Positions 1-8,226 of a stretch of 64,000 bases of DNA are shown here, piece by piece; position 1 is the first letter of the stretch, and every line of letters starts with the position of its first letter. The stretch is from Halomonas ventosae (GTDB lineage Bacteria > Pseudomonadota > Gammaproteobacteria > Pseudomonadales > Halomonadaceae), in NCBI RefSeq assembly GCF_004361885.1, contig NZ_SNWH01000002.1, positions 185,842-249,841 on the forward strand. Direction: 5' to 3'. Below the pieces are notes generated by a model. That model was not told the origin of the DNA and searched no databases. It saw nothing but the letters and a program-made list of their open reading frames with translations. The position numbers were made by a program, and so were the translations under genes.

Positions 1-1386
1 CGGCCCGCACGGGCCGCGCGGATAGAAACAATGGCCCCGCCATAGGTCTGGGCGATGGTCTCGTCGCGGCCCGCACGGGCCGCGCGGATAGAAACGCTGA
101 ACATGACCATTGGCGAACTGCGCGATTTTGCGGGTCGCGGCCCGCACGGGCCGCGCGGATAGAAACAGATAGTGCCGCTGCGGCTGCGTGTCGCTCATAG
201 CCTGTCGCGGCCCGCACGGGCCGCGCGGATAGAAACGTCGAGCGCTACAAGGATCACGACAACAAGCATGTGTCGCGGCCCGCACGGGCCGCGCGGATAG
301 AAACATGCGTCCAGCGATGTCGTCCTCGGTTCCCTCAAGCGTCGCGGCCCGCACGGGCCGCGCGGATAGAAACATGACCGCCGCCGACGCCTACGGGGCG
401 GACAGCGGTCGCGGCCCGCACGGGCCGCGCGGATAGAAACAGCGACCAGCACCGCTTGGACGGCACCATCACCCCGTCGCGGCCCGCACGGGCCGCGCGG
501 ATAGAAACGATAGTCGGGCCGTCGCGGTCGACACGGTCGCGCGTCGCGGCCCGCACGGGCCGCGCGGATAGAAACCTGGTTGATGTCCGGCTCAAGCAGG
601 TGAATCACGCGTCGCGGCCCGCACGGGCCGCGCGGATAGAAACTAGCGCGCCCGATGCCGCGCGACAGCTGCTGAGGGTCGCGGCCCGCACGGGCCGCGC
701 GGATAGAAACCGCGACGGCGCTGCGGCGAAGATCGACTTCACCCGTCGCGGCCCGCACGGGCCGCGCGGATAGAAACGGGCCTAATATCCTGACCGCTGG
801 CAAGGCGCTGCGTCGCGGCCCGCACGGGCCGCGCGGATAGAAACTAAATCGCAGGATCGTAAGTGCTCATCGTACGGGTCGCGGCCCGCACGGGCCGCGC
901 GGATAGAAACGGCATCGCCGTAGAATTCGCGCCACCGCTCTTCCAGGTCGCGGCCCGCACGGGCCGCGCGGATAGAAACACCGCAAGGATCGCGTCTATC
1001 TAACGACTAGCTATAGTCGCGGCCCGCACGGGCCGCGCGGATAGAAACCTCGTCGGCGGGGTCGAAAAGAGCCACATCATGGTGGTCGCGGCCCGCACGG
1101 GCCGCGCGGATAGAAACACTAGCTTGGACAAAAACCTTGATGGCTTGCTAAGTCGCGGCCCGCACGGGCCGCGCGGATAGAAACTTACCCATCCCATCCC
1201 CCTACGTATAGTTATCGCGTCGCGGCCCGCACGGGCCGCGCGGATAGAAACCTCAAGCCCGTTGAATACCTGAATAACGCCGGTAGGTCGCGGCCCGCAC
1301 GGGCCGCGCGGATAGAAACCTGCTCGCGGTCGGACTCGATGAGCACCACCGGCGTCGCGGCCCGCACGGGCCGCGCGGATAGAAAC
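1..1386 (+). repeat. A-type CRISPR repeats (21 copies, leader-proximal block)
   Basis: Copies start at 1 (partial), 63, 134, 204, 272, 341, 408, 476, 543, 611, 678, 745, 812, 878, 947, 1016, 1085, 1152, 1219, 1287 and 1354. All appear identical. Repeat positions 5-10 (CGGCCC) pair with 15-20 (GGGCCG) around the tetraloop GCAC. Compared with the downstream block, the differences are G at repeat position 7, A at 13 and C at 18; 7 and 18 are partners in the stem. Confidence 0.97.
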
Positions 1387-1420
1387 CACATACCAAACGT
1401 CATCCTGTCCCTCAGTTCCT

Positions 1421-1930
1421 GTCGCGCCCCGCCCGGGGCGCGCGGATAGAAACGTCTTTATCAAACAAATCGGGATACTCTGACAGTGTCGCGCCCCGCC
1501 CGGGGCGCGCGGATAGAAACACGTCTCCACCTCCAGGTCGCCATCGGACTCCTTCTCGTCGCGCCCCGCCCGGGGCGCGCGGATAGAAACTATAATATGC
1601 CCAGCAAGAAAGGTTACGTATTGGGGGTCGCGCCCCGCCCGGGGCGCGCGGATAGAAACATACTCATCAACAAGTTCGGCGATGCGATCATCAGTCGCGC
1701 CCCGCCCGGGGCGCGCGGATAGAAACCCTGTAAACCTATCGCGATCACCTTGCCAGCGTGTGTCGCGCCCCGCCCGGGGCGCGCGGATAGAAACTCGACG
1801 CTGCGCCCGGCAATGTAGCCGCCGACGCCCGTCGCGCCCCGCCCGGGGCGCGCGGATAGAAACCACCAGGCTGCCTCGAACTTGCGGAAGTGCTCTTGTC
1901 GCGCCCCGCCCGGGGCGCGCGGATAGAAAC
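1421..1930 (+). repeat. B-type CRISPR repeats (8 copies, leader-distal block)
   Basis: Copies start at 1421, 1488, 1558, 1627, 1694, 1762, 1831 and 1898. All appear identical. The stem is CGCCCC/GGGGCG around the loop GCCC. Repeat position 7 is C and 18 is G, the reverse of the A-type pair, and loop position 13 is C instead of A. The junction spacer is 1387-1420 and no repeat of intermediate sequence exists on either side. Confidence 0.97.
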
Positions 1931-1967
1931 TACCGCTGGAGGGCCCGGCGGCGAGCCACCGCATAAC

Positions 1968-1986
1968 GTCGCGCCCCCGGCCTGCC
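1968..1986 (+). repeat. Decayed terminal CRISPR repeat
   Basis: After a spacer-length stretch of 37 bp (1931-1967), the sequence GTCGCGCCCC matches the first ten bases of the B-type repeat and then diverges, with no GGATAGAAAC tail. This is what the leader-distal end of an array usually looks like, so 1931-1967 is probably the oldest spacer. The following 130 bp up to the MFS stop codon shows nothing recognisable. Confidence 0.75.
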
Positions 1987-2115
1987 TTGCAATGCTGGGC
2001 GCCGGCGATGACGTCGTGGTGTTCGCCTGGTCGATCATCGGCGCTTCACCGCCGGTCGGCGACGGTCTGCATGTGTTGACCCGGACGCCGACATCAATGG
2101 GGTTGTCGAAGGTCT

Positions 2116-3291
2116 TCAAGCGGTGCGTGCGTCCTGTGCCTGCCGGCGCGCAGCGGCATAGACGCAGCAGCCGGCAATTACCGCGAACACCACGCACACC
2201 CCCATCACTGCGCCCCAACCCAGCCACTCGTATAGCGATACCATCGCGCTCGAGCCCAGCGTGCCGCCGGCGAACACCGCGGCCACGAACAGCGCGCTGA
2301 CCGTTCCCGACTGCGAGCGCGCGAAGTACTCATTGAGCAGCACAATCTGGGTTGCCTGCTGAAAGACCATGCCACCGCACAGCACTACCACACCGGCCAC
2401 GAGCGCGACCAGCGATCCCTGGATGATGCCCAGCAGCCCGATGACGAACAGCACGGCTGCCGCCAGCGTTGCGTTCGGCAGCCCCCGGGCGCCGCGGATG
2501 ATGGCGGGGGCGCCCAGCGAGGTGGCGATGCCGACCGCGTAACCGCCGTAGACCACGGCCAGGATCAGTGCGCCGCCGTGCTGGTAGCCGACTTCGAATG
2601 GCAGGCAGGTGAGCACCACAGTCAGTACACTGAATGCCAGCGCCAATCCCACATAGGATAGCGTCACCTGTGTACGCCAGCTTCGTTTCGTGTCCGCTGG
2701 TGGAAGGGCGCCGGGCCGCGAATCCTGGGCGCGCCGTTGGCCAGCCAGCTCGGGCGGGTTGCGCAGCAGGGCCGCCGAGACGAGCAGCATAGCGGTGATT
2801 GCCAGACTGCCGAGTTGCCAGTGGTCGAGCATGACCGAGCCGAGCGCAGCGAGGCGTCCGATTACGCCACCGACGATGGTGCCGGCTGTGTACAGCGCGA
2901 GATCGCGCGCCCGGTTGTCCGAATTGTGGATATTGGACGAGCCGGTGATGATCGCTGGAATGAGCAGTGGCAGCAACAGCGACTGCAGCAGGCGCAGCAC
3001 GAAGTAGGGCACGGGAGCGCTGGCGAAGGCCTGGGCTGCGAACAGTGCCGCCAGCGCCAGTTCGGTGATGAGCACGATGCGCATCGCCCGCTGCACGGTG
3101 ATCAGTCGGCTGAACAGCACGGGGCCTGAGGTGAGCACGATGAACGCCACGGTCATCGGCATGGCGCCCCAGAAGGCGGACATGTCGAAGCTCGTCTGGA
3201 TGCGCGCGGCCAATGGCTGCGGGAAATAGATGGCCGCGGCGGCCGCCGCGCCGGCGACGGCGAGTCGGATTCCGTCTCGATAGCTGGTCAT
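2116..3291 (-). CDS. MFS transporter (YnfM/AraJ-like)
   Basis: This 391-residue protein is almost entirely hydrophobic, with about 12 membrane segments. Its N-terminal IYFPQPLAARIQ segment is typical of the MFS subgroup that includes YnfM and AraJ-like exporters. Small-residue-rich helices and a basic loop near the middle (after residue 185) fit the 6+6 MFS layout. It follows the catabolic operon on the same strand after a 76-bp gap, so it may be read through from it, but the spacing is larger than between the operon genes and the ribosome site is weak. The substrate cannot be read from the sequence; an organic acid or drug are both possible. Confidence 0.8.
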   Translation of the reverse strand: MTSYRDGIRLAVAGAAAAAAIYFPQPLAARIQTSFDMSAFWGAMPMTVAFIVLTSGPVLFSRLITVQRAMRIVLITELALAALFAAQAFASAPVPYFVLRLLQSLLLPLLIPAIITGSSNIHNSDNRARDLALYTAGTIVGGVIGRLAALGSVMLDHWQLGSLAITAMLLVSAALLRNPPELAGQRRAQDSRPGALPPADTKRSWRTQVTLSYVGLALAFSVLTVVLTCLPFEVGYQHGGALILAVVYGGYAVGIATSLGAPAIIRGARGLPNATLAAAVLFVIGLLGIIQGSLVALVAGVVVLCGGMVFQQATQIVLLNEYFARSQSGTVSALFVAAVFAGGTLGSSAMVSLYEWLGWGAVMGVCVVFAVIAGCCVYAAARRQAQDARTA

Positions 3292-3367
3292 GTGCGCCCC
3301 AGGTTGTCCGCTTTCCTCTACAGAGCCAGAGTGTGGCCCCTACATCAAGTTGGCGTGTGCCAGAACG

Positions 3368-4342
3368 CTAGTTCAGCAAGCCGGTAAGCCGCCCGCGGAT
3401 CAGCGCCTCGGCGTCGCGCATGATGCGATCGATGAGTTCCTGCACGCTGGGAATGTCATGCACCAGCCCCGCCACCATGCCGCAGGACCAGGCACCGGCA
3501 GTCATGTCGCCGTCGACCATCACCCGGGGATACACGCCCACGACTTCCGGGGCGATGTCCTCGAACGTGATGCCGGGCCCGATGTCGCGCTCTTTTTGCA
3601 GCAGCCGTTCCACCGCGGTGTTGGTGAGTACCCGCTCGGTATTGCGCAACGGGCGCATTACCAGCCGCGTGTCGGTCTCGTTGGCGTTCAAGATTGCCTG
3701 CTTGACGTTGTCGTGCACCGGCGCTTCCCTGGTCGCGATGAAGCGCGTGCCCATGTTCATGCCCTCGGCGCCCATGGCCAACGATGCCACCAGCGAGCGC
3801 GCATCGGACATGCCGCCGGAGGCGACGAAGGGGATCTCGAGCTCCTCCGCCGCGCGCGGCAGCAGGATCATGTTGGGGATGTCGTCCTCGCCGGGATGCC
3901 CGCCGCACTCGAAGCCGTCGATCGATAGTGCGTCCACGCCGATGCTCTGGCCCTTGAGGGCATGGCGCACGGTCGTGCATTTGTGGATCACCTTGATACC
4001 GTTTTCCTGGAGCTTCGGCAGCCACTTCGCGGGGTTGTTGCCCGCAGTCTCCACGATCTTGATGCCGCCCTCGATAATGGCGTCCACGAATCCCGGGTAG
4101 TCGGGCGGCTTGACTGCCGGCAGGAAGGTGAGGTTCACGCCGAACGGCTTGTCGGTCATCTCGCGGCAGCGCGCGATTTCCTTCGCCAGGTTGTCAGGTG
4201 TCTTCTGGGTGAGGCCGGTGATAATGCCCAGCCCGCCGGCGTTGGAGACGGCCGCGGCGAGCTCTGCGTAGCCGACATAGTGCATGCCGCCCTGGATGAT
4301 GGGATGTTCGATACCGAACAGTTCGGTGATACGTGTTTTCAT
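3368..4342 (-). CDS. FMN-dependent NADH:quinone reductase-like flavoprotein (nitronate monooxygenase family)
   Basis: A 324-residue TIM-barrel flavoprotein of the 2-nitropropane dioxygenase family. Visible motifs are IIQGGM (15-20), the phosphate-binding region GFECGGHPGEDD (143-154), ASGGMSD (174-180) and MGTRF (197-201). The phrases VETAGNNP, VIHKCTTVRHALK and SIDGFECGGHPGEDDIP match, from memory, the subgroup of Pseudomonas PA1024. That protein was annotated as nitronate monooxygenase but was shown to be an NADH:quinone reductase, and I favour that activity here. It is the last gene of the operon, two bases after the thioesterase stop, so it probably plays an accessory redox role in the same pathway or is simply co-expressed. 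Confidence 0.85.
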   Translation of the reverse strand: MKTRITELFGIEHPIIQGGMHYVGYAELAAAVSNAGGLGIITGLTQKTPDNLAKEIARCREMTDKPFGVNLTFLPAVKPPDYPGFVDAIIEGGIKIVETAGNNPAKWLPKLQENGIKVIHKCTTVRHALKGQSIGVDALSIDGFECGGHPGEDDIPNMILLPRAAEELEIPFVASGGMSDARSLVASLAMGAEGMNMGTRFIATREAPVHDNVKQAILNANETDTRLVMRPLRNTERVLTNTAVERLLQKERDIGPGITFEDIAPEVVGVYPRVMVDGDMTAGAWSCGMVAGLVHDIPSVQELIDRIMRDAEALIRGRLTGLLN

Positions 4343-4344
4343 GG

Positions 4345-4773
4345 TTATCTTTTTTCCGAGAGGTCGCTGAGACGAAAGCTGCCCGAGGCGGTGGCCACGA
4401 CGGTGTCGTTACTGCAGTCGATCAACTCGGCTTCGGCAAAGAAGATGCGTCGCCCGCCACCGGTGCGCTGTCCCCTGGCTAGCAACTTGCCCTGGCTGGC
4501 CTTGGCCATGTAGTGGATCGTCAGGGAGATCGTGGCTGCTCTGGCCTGTGAATCATCGGTTGCAAGGTAGAAGCCGCTGTAGCCACATGCCACGTCGAGC
4601 AAGGTCGCCATCACGCCACCGTGGAGAGAGCCCTGGGTATTGAGGTGTTGGGGTTGAACGTCGAGTGTCCACGCGCATCGACCCTGCTCCCATTCGGTCA
4701 GGCGTGCCCCGATCAGCTCGATGAACGGATTGTCGAGAGTGGCGGCCTCCTGTGCCTTGCGTCGTTCGGTCAT
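4345..4773 (-). CDS. PaaI-family hotdog thioesterase
   Basis: This 142-residue protein has the single-hotdog PaaI/YbgC-like signature LNTQGSLHGGVMATLLD at about 44-60, where the HGG turn and Asp60 are the usual catalytic region. Members hydrolyse acyl-CoA esters and often release CoA trapped in dead-end intermediates. Its start overlaps the upstream lyase stop by 4 bp, so translation is coupled. In this operon the likely role is CoA recycling from stalled itaconyl-, mesaconyl- or citramalyl-CoA; that is inference from context. Confidence 0.85.
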   Translation of the reverse strand: MTERRKAQEAATLDNPFIELIGARLTEWEQGRCAWTLDVQPQHLNTQGSLHGGVMATLLDVACGYSGFYLATDDSQARAATISLTIHYMAKASQGKLLARGQRTGGGRRIFFAEAELIDCSNDTVVATASGSFRLSDLSEKR

Positions 4774-5597
4774 GATTCGTATGCCTTGTGCCTGGCAATA
4801 ATGGCCCGGGCGCGCGCGATAACCGGTGCATCGACCATCTGGCCATCGACACTGAACGCCCCTTCATGCTGGCTTGCCATTTCAATGACGTTTCTAGCCC
4901 AGGCCAGCTCGGCTTCGGTGGGAGAAAAAGCCTGGTTGATCGGCGACAACTGTTTGGGATGGATGCACAGCATCGCGGAGAAGCCCATTTCTTTGGCACG
5001 CATGGCTGCCTGCGCCACGGCCTGCGTGTCGTCGATGGCCGGATGCGGACTCTCGATCGGCGGCAACAGGCCTGCCGCGCGCGAGTAAACCAGCAACTGG
5101 TAGCGGCTCTGGTCGAGAATCTGCCCGGCGCCTGCAGTGCCGGGTGTCAACCCCAGCTCGGTGCTCATGTCCAGCGCCCCGAAGCTCAGCCGCTCGACCC
5201 CCGCCACATGCACCAGGCGGGGCAGTGCCAACAGGCCCCGCGCGGTTTCGATCAACGGCCACAGGGGCTTGTTGCATGTCGCCGCGCGCTCCAGGGCCGG
5301 GGCGGTTTCGGCCTTGGGAATCATCAGGCGCGAGATGGCGGCATGGCGTGCGCACAGTGCCAGGTCGGGGGCGTAATGGTCGCTACCGGGGGCGTTCACC
5401 CTGACCATGAGCCTGACTTGAGGGTTGTCGCTCAGGAAGGCATCGAGCGCCTCCCGGGCGGCTGGCTTGTCGCCTTCGGCGACGGCATCCTCCAGATCGA
5501 CGATGACGGCATCCGCCTCACTGGCCAGGGCCTTGGCGATACGCTCCGGGCGGGTGGCCGGAACGAACAGAATGGAGCGCAGGGCTGCCGGACTCAT
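4770..5597 (-). CDS. ccl: CitE-like citramalyl-CoA lyase
   Basis: A 275-residue HpcH/HpaI-CitE superfamily lyase. The motifs SILFVPA (8-14), VDLEDAV (33-39), RVNAPGSDHY, PKAET, ETARGL and GALDMSTELG match the CitE-like subgroup that binds Mg2+ through acidic residues, and CIHPKQ near residue 215 is the CoA-binding turn. In Pseudomonas aeruginosa a CitE-like protein of this size, beside the same CoA-transferase and MmgE/PrpD genes, cleaves (S)-citramalyl-CoA to acetyl-CoA and pyruvate. The same reaction is the best guess here. It follows the CoA-transferase after 10 bp and overlaps the thioesterase by 4 bp. A related malyl- or methylmalyl-CoA lyase is the alternative. Confidence 0.8.
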   Translation of the reverse strand: MSPAALRSILFVPATRPERIAKALASEADAVIVDLEDAVAEGDKPAAREALDAFLSDNPQVRLMVRVNAPGSDHYAPDLALCARHAAISRLMIPKAETAPALERAATCNKPLWPLIETARGLLALPRLVHVAGVERLSFGALDMSTELGLTPGTAGAGQILDQSRYQLLVYSRAAGLLPPIESPHPAIDDTQAVAQAAMRAKEMGFSAMLCIHPKQLSPINQAFSPTEAELAWARNVIEMASQHEGAFSVDGQMVDAPVIARARAIIARHKAYES

Positions 5598-5607
5598 ACG
5601 GGCTCCA

Positions 5608-6810
5608 TCAGATGACGTTGTGTTCTTTCAGGTGGAGGATGGCTTCGCGATCGTACCCTAGTTCGGCAAGGATGCGCTCGCTGTGCTCACCCAGGGCAGG
5701 CACCGGCTGCATCTGCGGGGCGAAGGCCGGGTTGCGCCCCGGCGGCAGCAGCGCCGGAATCTCGCCGACGGGGCTGGCGACGCTCGTCCAGCGCTGGCGG
5801 GCCTTGAGCTGCGGGTGCGCCCAGACGCCGTGCATGTCGTTGACATGGGCATTGGCGATCTGCGCCTGATCGAGGCGGGCCAGCACGTCTTCCGCCGTCA
5901 TGTCGGCAAACGCCTGCACGATGAGCGGGCGCAACGCGTCGCGGTGGGCGGAGCGCTGGGCGTTGGTACAGAAGCGCTCGTCCCCGGCCAGTTCGGGCTG
6001 CTGGAGGACCTTCTCGCAGAATACCTGCCACTCGCGCTCGTTCTGCAGGCCCAGCATGACGGTCTGACCATCCCCGGTGGGAAAGGGCCCATAGGGGTAG
6101 ATGGTGGCGTGCGAGGCGCCCGCCCGTGGCGGCGGCTCGGCGCCGTCGAAGGCGTAGTACATGGGGTAGCCCATCCACTCGACCAGGCTTTCCAGCATCG
6201 ACACGTCGATATGACTGCCGGTGCCGGTGCGCTCGCGCAGCAACAGGGCCGAGAGAATGTTGCTGTAGCCATACATGCCGGCGGCAATATCGGCGATCGA
6301 ACAGCCCGCCTTGGCCATGCCCTCCGGCCCCGGGGTGCCGGTCGTCGACAGGAAACCGCCCTCGCTCTGGATCAGCAGGTCGTAGGCCTTCTTGGTGTGG
6401 TAGGGGCCATCCTCGCCGTAGCCCGAGATGTCGCAGACGATCAGCCGCGGGAAGTGCGCATGCAATGCCTCGAAGGACAATCCCAGCCGGGCCGCGGCGC
6501 CTGGCGCCAGGTTCTGCACCAGCACGTCGGCCTGGGCCAGCAGGCGGTCGAGAATCTCCCGGGCTTCGTTATGTTTGACGTCGAGCGTCAGGCTCTGCTT
6601 GGAGCGGTTGGTCCACACGAAGTGGGAGGACAGGCCGCGCACCCGTTCATCGTAGCCGCGGGCGAAGTCGCCGACGCCGGGACGCTCGACCTTGATGACC
6701 CGCGCGCCCATGTCGGCCAGTTGCCGGGTGCAGAAGGGCGCGGCGATGGCATGCTCTAGACTCACGACAGTAATGCCGTCCAGAGGGCGCTGGGTGACAG
6801 GTTCGCTCAT
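5608..6810 (-). CDS. ict: CaiB/BaiF family III CoA-transferase (probable itaconate CoA-transferase)
   Basis: A 400-residue family III CoA-transferase. The N-terminal DGITVVSLEHAIAAPFCTRQLADMGARVIKVE is the CoA-binding Rossmann region, and the catalytic aspartate is Asp144 in the AYDLLIQ motif. Enzymes of this fold move CoA between carboxylates through an enzyme-bound mixed anhydride. In the P. aeruginosa itaconate locus the CaiB-type enzyme activates itaconate with succinyl-CoA; the conserved neighbourhood supports the same role here. The start overlaps the MmgE/PrpD stop by 4 bp. Substrate specificity is inferred from the cluster; mesaconate or methylsuccinate are alternatives. Confidence 0.82.
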   Translation of the reverse strand: MSEPVTQRPLDGITVVSLEHAIAAPFCTRQLADMGARVIKVERPGVGDFARGYDERVRGLSSHFVWTNRSKQSLTLDVKHNEAREILDRLLAQADVLVQNLAPGAAARLGLSFEALHAHFPRLIVCDISGYGEDGPYHTKKAYDLLIQSEGGFLSTTGTPGPEGMAKAGCSIADIAAGMYGYSNILSALLLRERTGTGSHIDVSMLESLVEWMGYPMYYAFDGAEPPPRAGASHATIYPYGPFPTGDGQTVMLGLQNEREWQVFCEKVLQQPELAGDERFCTNAQRSAHRDALRPLIVQAFADMTAEDVLARLDQAQIANAHVNDMHGVWAHPQLKARQRWTSVASPVGEIPALLPPGRNPAFAPQMQPVPALGEHSERILAELGYDREAILHLKEHNVI

Positions 6811-8198
6811 GCATGGACTCCACTATTATTCTCGCGCATCTGGGGCTGGAGCAGCGGCGCGATACGGGGCTGCTCCCGCAACTGCCAGGCCCAGTCGATC
6901 AACCGCTGGGCTTCGGCGGGCGACGCCGCGCCGGAAAAGGCCGCCAGGCGGCGGAACTTCTCTTCGAGCTCGTCGCGCGACAACGTATTGCCGGGATCGC
7001 CCTTGGGATCGTCGATTGCCTGGCTCAACGTCCGGCCGTCGCGGGTCGTCACCGTGACGCGCCCCAGCCACTTCTTCGGGTAGGCCGCGTCGACCTGCGG
7101 GTCGAGCTGCATGCTCACCCGCTCCCTGAAGGCGATGACCTGGGGTTCCGCCAGGGCGTGACGCTGGAATTCCTCCAGCCCTGCCCGGCCATACACGGCG
7201 ATCAGCCCCAGTACCGTGCCCATCGAGAACTTGGCCTGGTGGATCGAGGTGGGCCGGGTCACCGGCCCCAGCACATCGATGGCCGCCTGATGCACGCGGG
7301 CGGTCACATGCGCGATGTCGTCGTGGCTCAGGCCATGGCTCTGCATCAGCGCCAGCAGGGCATCCGCGGCCGGGTGCGTGTGCCGACACGAGGCATGGAA
7401 CTTGAACGAGGTCTCCTCCAGCGCCCAGCGCTCGCCGAGGCGATCGGTCAGGTAGCGGGCGTCGGCATCCTGCGACAGGCCCGCGGCCATGCCCTGCTTG
7501 CCGTCCAGGATGCGCTGCGCGCCGGTCAGACCCTCGGCGGTCAGGTAGGCGGCCAACAGCCCGTCGGCGGCCGCCTTGGCGGCGTGCAGCTGCTTGGAGT
7601 GGGCGCCGTCGCGCAAAAACTCCCACAGCCCAGCAGCCTGGGTGCCGGCGCTGCCCAGCACGTGGACGAAGCGATCCTCGTCGAAGCCGAGCAGCTTGCC
7701 GACCGCCACGGCGGCGGCCAGCGTGCCCACGGTGCCCGTGGTATGGAAGATGGCGTAGTGCGAGCGGCCGAGGAATTCGCCGATGCGCACCCCGGCTTCG
7801 TAGCCGGCCACGGCGGCCACGATCAGCTCGCGGCCCGAGGCGCCGAGTTCCTGCGCGGCCGCCAGCGCGGCGGGAAAGACCACCGTGCCGGGATGCAGCA
7901 CCGAGCTGTTGTGCAGGTCGTCCTGCTCGACGATGTGCGAGGCGGCGGCATTGACCAGCGCGGCGAAATGCGGCGAGGTCAGCCGCCGGTCGGTCAGCGA
8001 TTCACTGGCGCCGCTCGCCGGACCCATGCGCTGGGCATAGCGCTCGAACAGCGGAATCGGCGGCTGGCCCTTGCCGGCCAGCGCCGAGCCCAGCCAGTCC
8101 AGGCACAGCTCCTCGCTGCGCGAAACGACTCGCTCGGGCAGCGTCGGGTAATCAAGAGCGGCCAGGAAGGCGGCCAGGGTCCGGGTGGGGTGGCTCAT
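6807..8198 (-). CDS. MmgE/PrpD family protein
   Basis: A 463-residue all-helical plus cap-domain protein of the MmgE/PrpD family, which includes 2-methylcitrate dehydratase and cis-aconitate decarboxylase. Family landmarks are AALVNAAASHIVEQDDLHN (about 55-73), HPGTVVFPAALA, the GYE segment, and the SFKFHASCRHTHPAADA active-site region near 265-280. A PrpD-family gene occupies the same place in the P. aeruginosa itaconate locus, where its exact reaction is not settled to my knowledge. Decarboxylation of an aconitate isomer to itaconate, or dehydration of a methylated tricarboxylate, would feed this pathway. It lies between the acyl-CoA dehydrogenase (28-bp gap) and the CoA-transferase (4-bp overlap). 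Confidence 0.85.
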   Translation of the reverse strand: MSHPTRTLAAFLAALDYPTLPERVVSRSEELCLDWLGSALAGKGQPPIPLFERYAQRMGPASGASESLTDRRLTSPHFAALVNAAASHIVEQDDLHNSSVLHPGTVVFPAALAAAQELGASGRELIVAAVAGYEAGVRIGEFLGRSHYAIFHTTGTVGTLAAAVAVGKLLGFDEDRFVHVLGSAGTQAAGLWEFLRDGAHSKQLHAAKAAADGLLAAYLTAEGLTGAQRILDGKQGMAAGLSQDADARYLTDRLGERWALEETSFKFHASCRHTHPAADALLALMQSHGLSHDDIAHVTARVHQAAIDVLGPVTRPTSIHQAKFSMGTVLGLIAVYGRAGLEEFQRHALAEPQVIAFRERVSMQLDPQVDAAYPKKWLGRVTVTTRDGRTLSQAIDDPKGDPGNTLSRDELEEKFRRLAAFSGAASPAEAQRLIDWAWQLREQPRIAPLLQPQMRENNSGVHA

Positions 8199-8226
8199 CG
8201 GGTATCTCCTGCATGTCGTGCAAAAC

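Larger units (their letters stand above)
1..1930 (+). CRISPR. CRISPR array, type I-C-like repeats, 29 repeats
   Basis: There are 29 direct repeats of 33 bp (the first lacks its first 4 bases at the window edge) separated by 28 unique spacers of 33-38 bp. Repeats begin GTCGCG, contain a GC-rich hairpin and end GGATAGAAAC. This resembles the type I-C repeat class (GTCGC start, GGATTGAAAC end), with A replacing T in the 3' tail. In that class the GAAAC end lies on the leader-distal side, so the array is transcribed on the plus strand and the leader lies left of the window. The decayed repeat at 1968 confirms this end as the old, distal one. The first 21 repeats share one sequence and the last 8 another. 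No cas gene is present in the window. Confidence 0.98.

Noticed and set aside
195..1964. Long open frames across the CRISPR array with repeated peptide motifs (e.g. RAARAGRD)
   Set aside because: They are translations of the 33-bp repeat unit and spacers; open frames through GC-rich repeats arise by periodicity, not coding.
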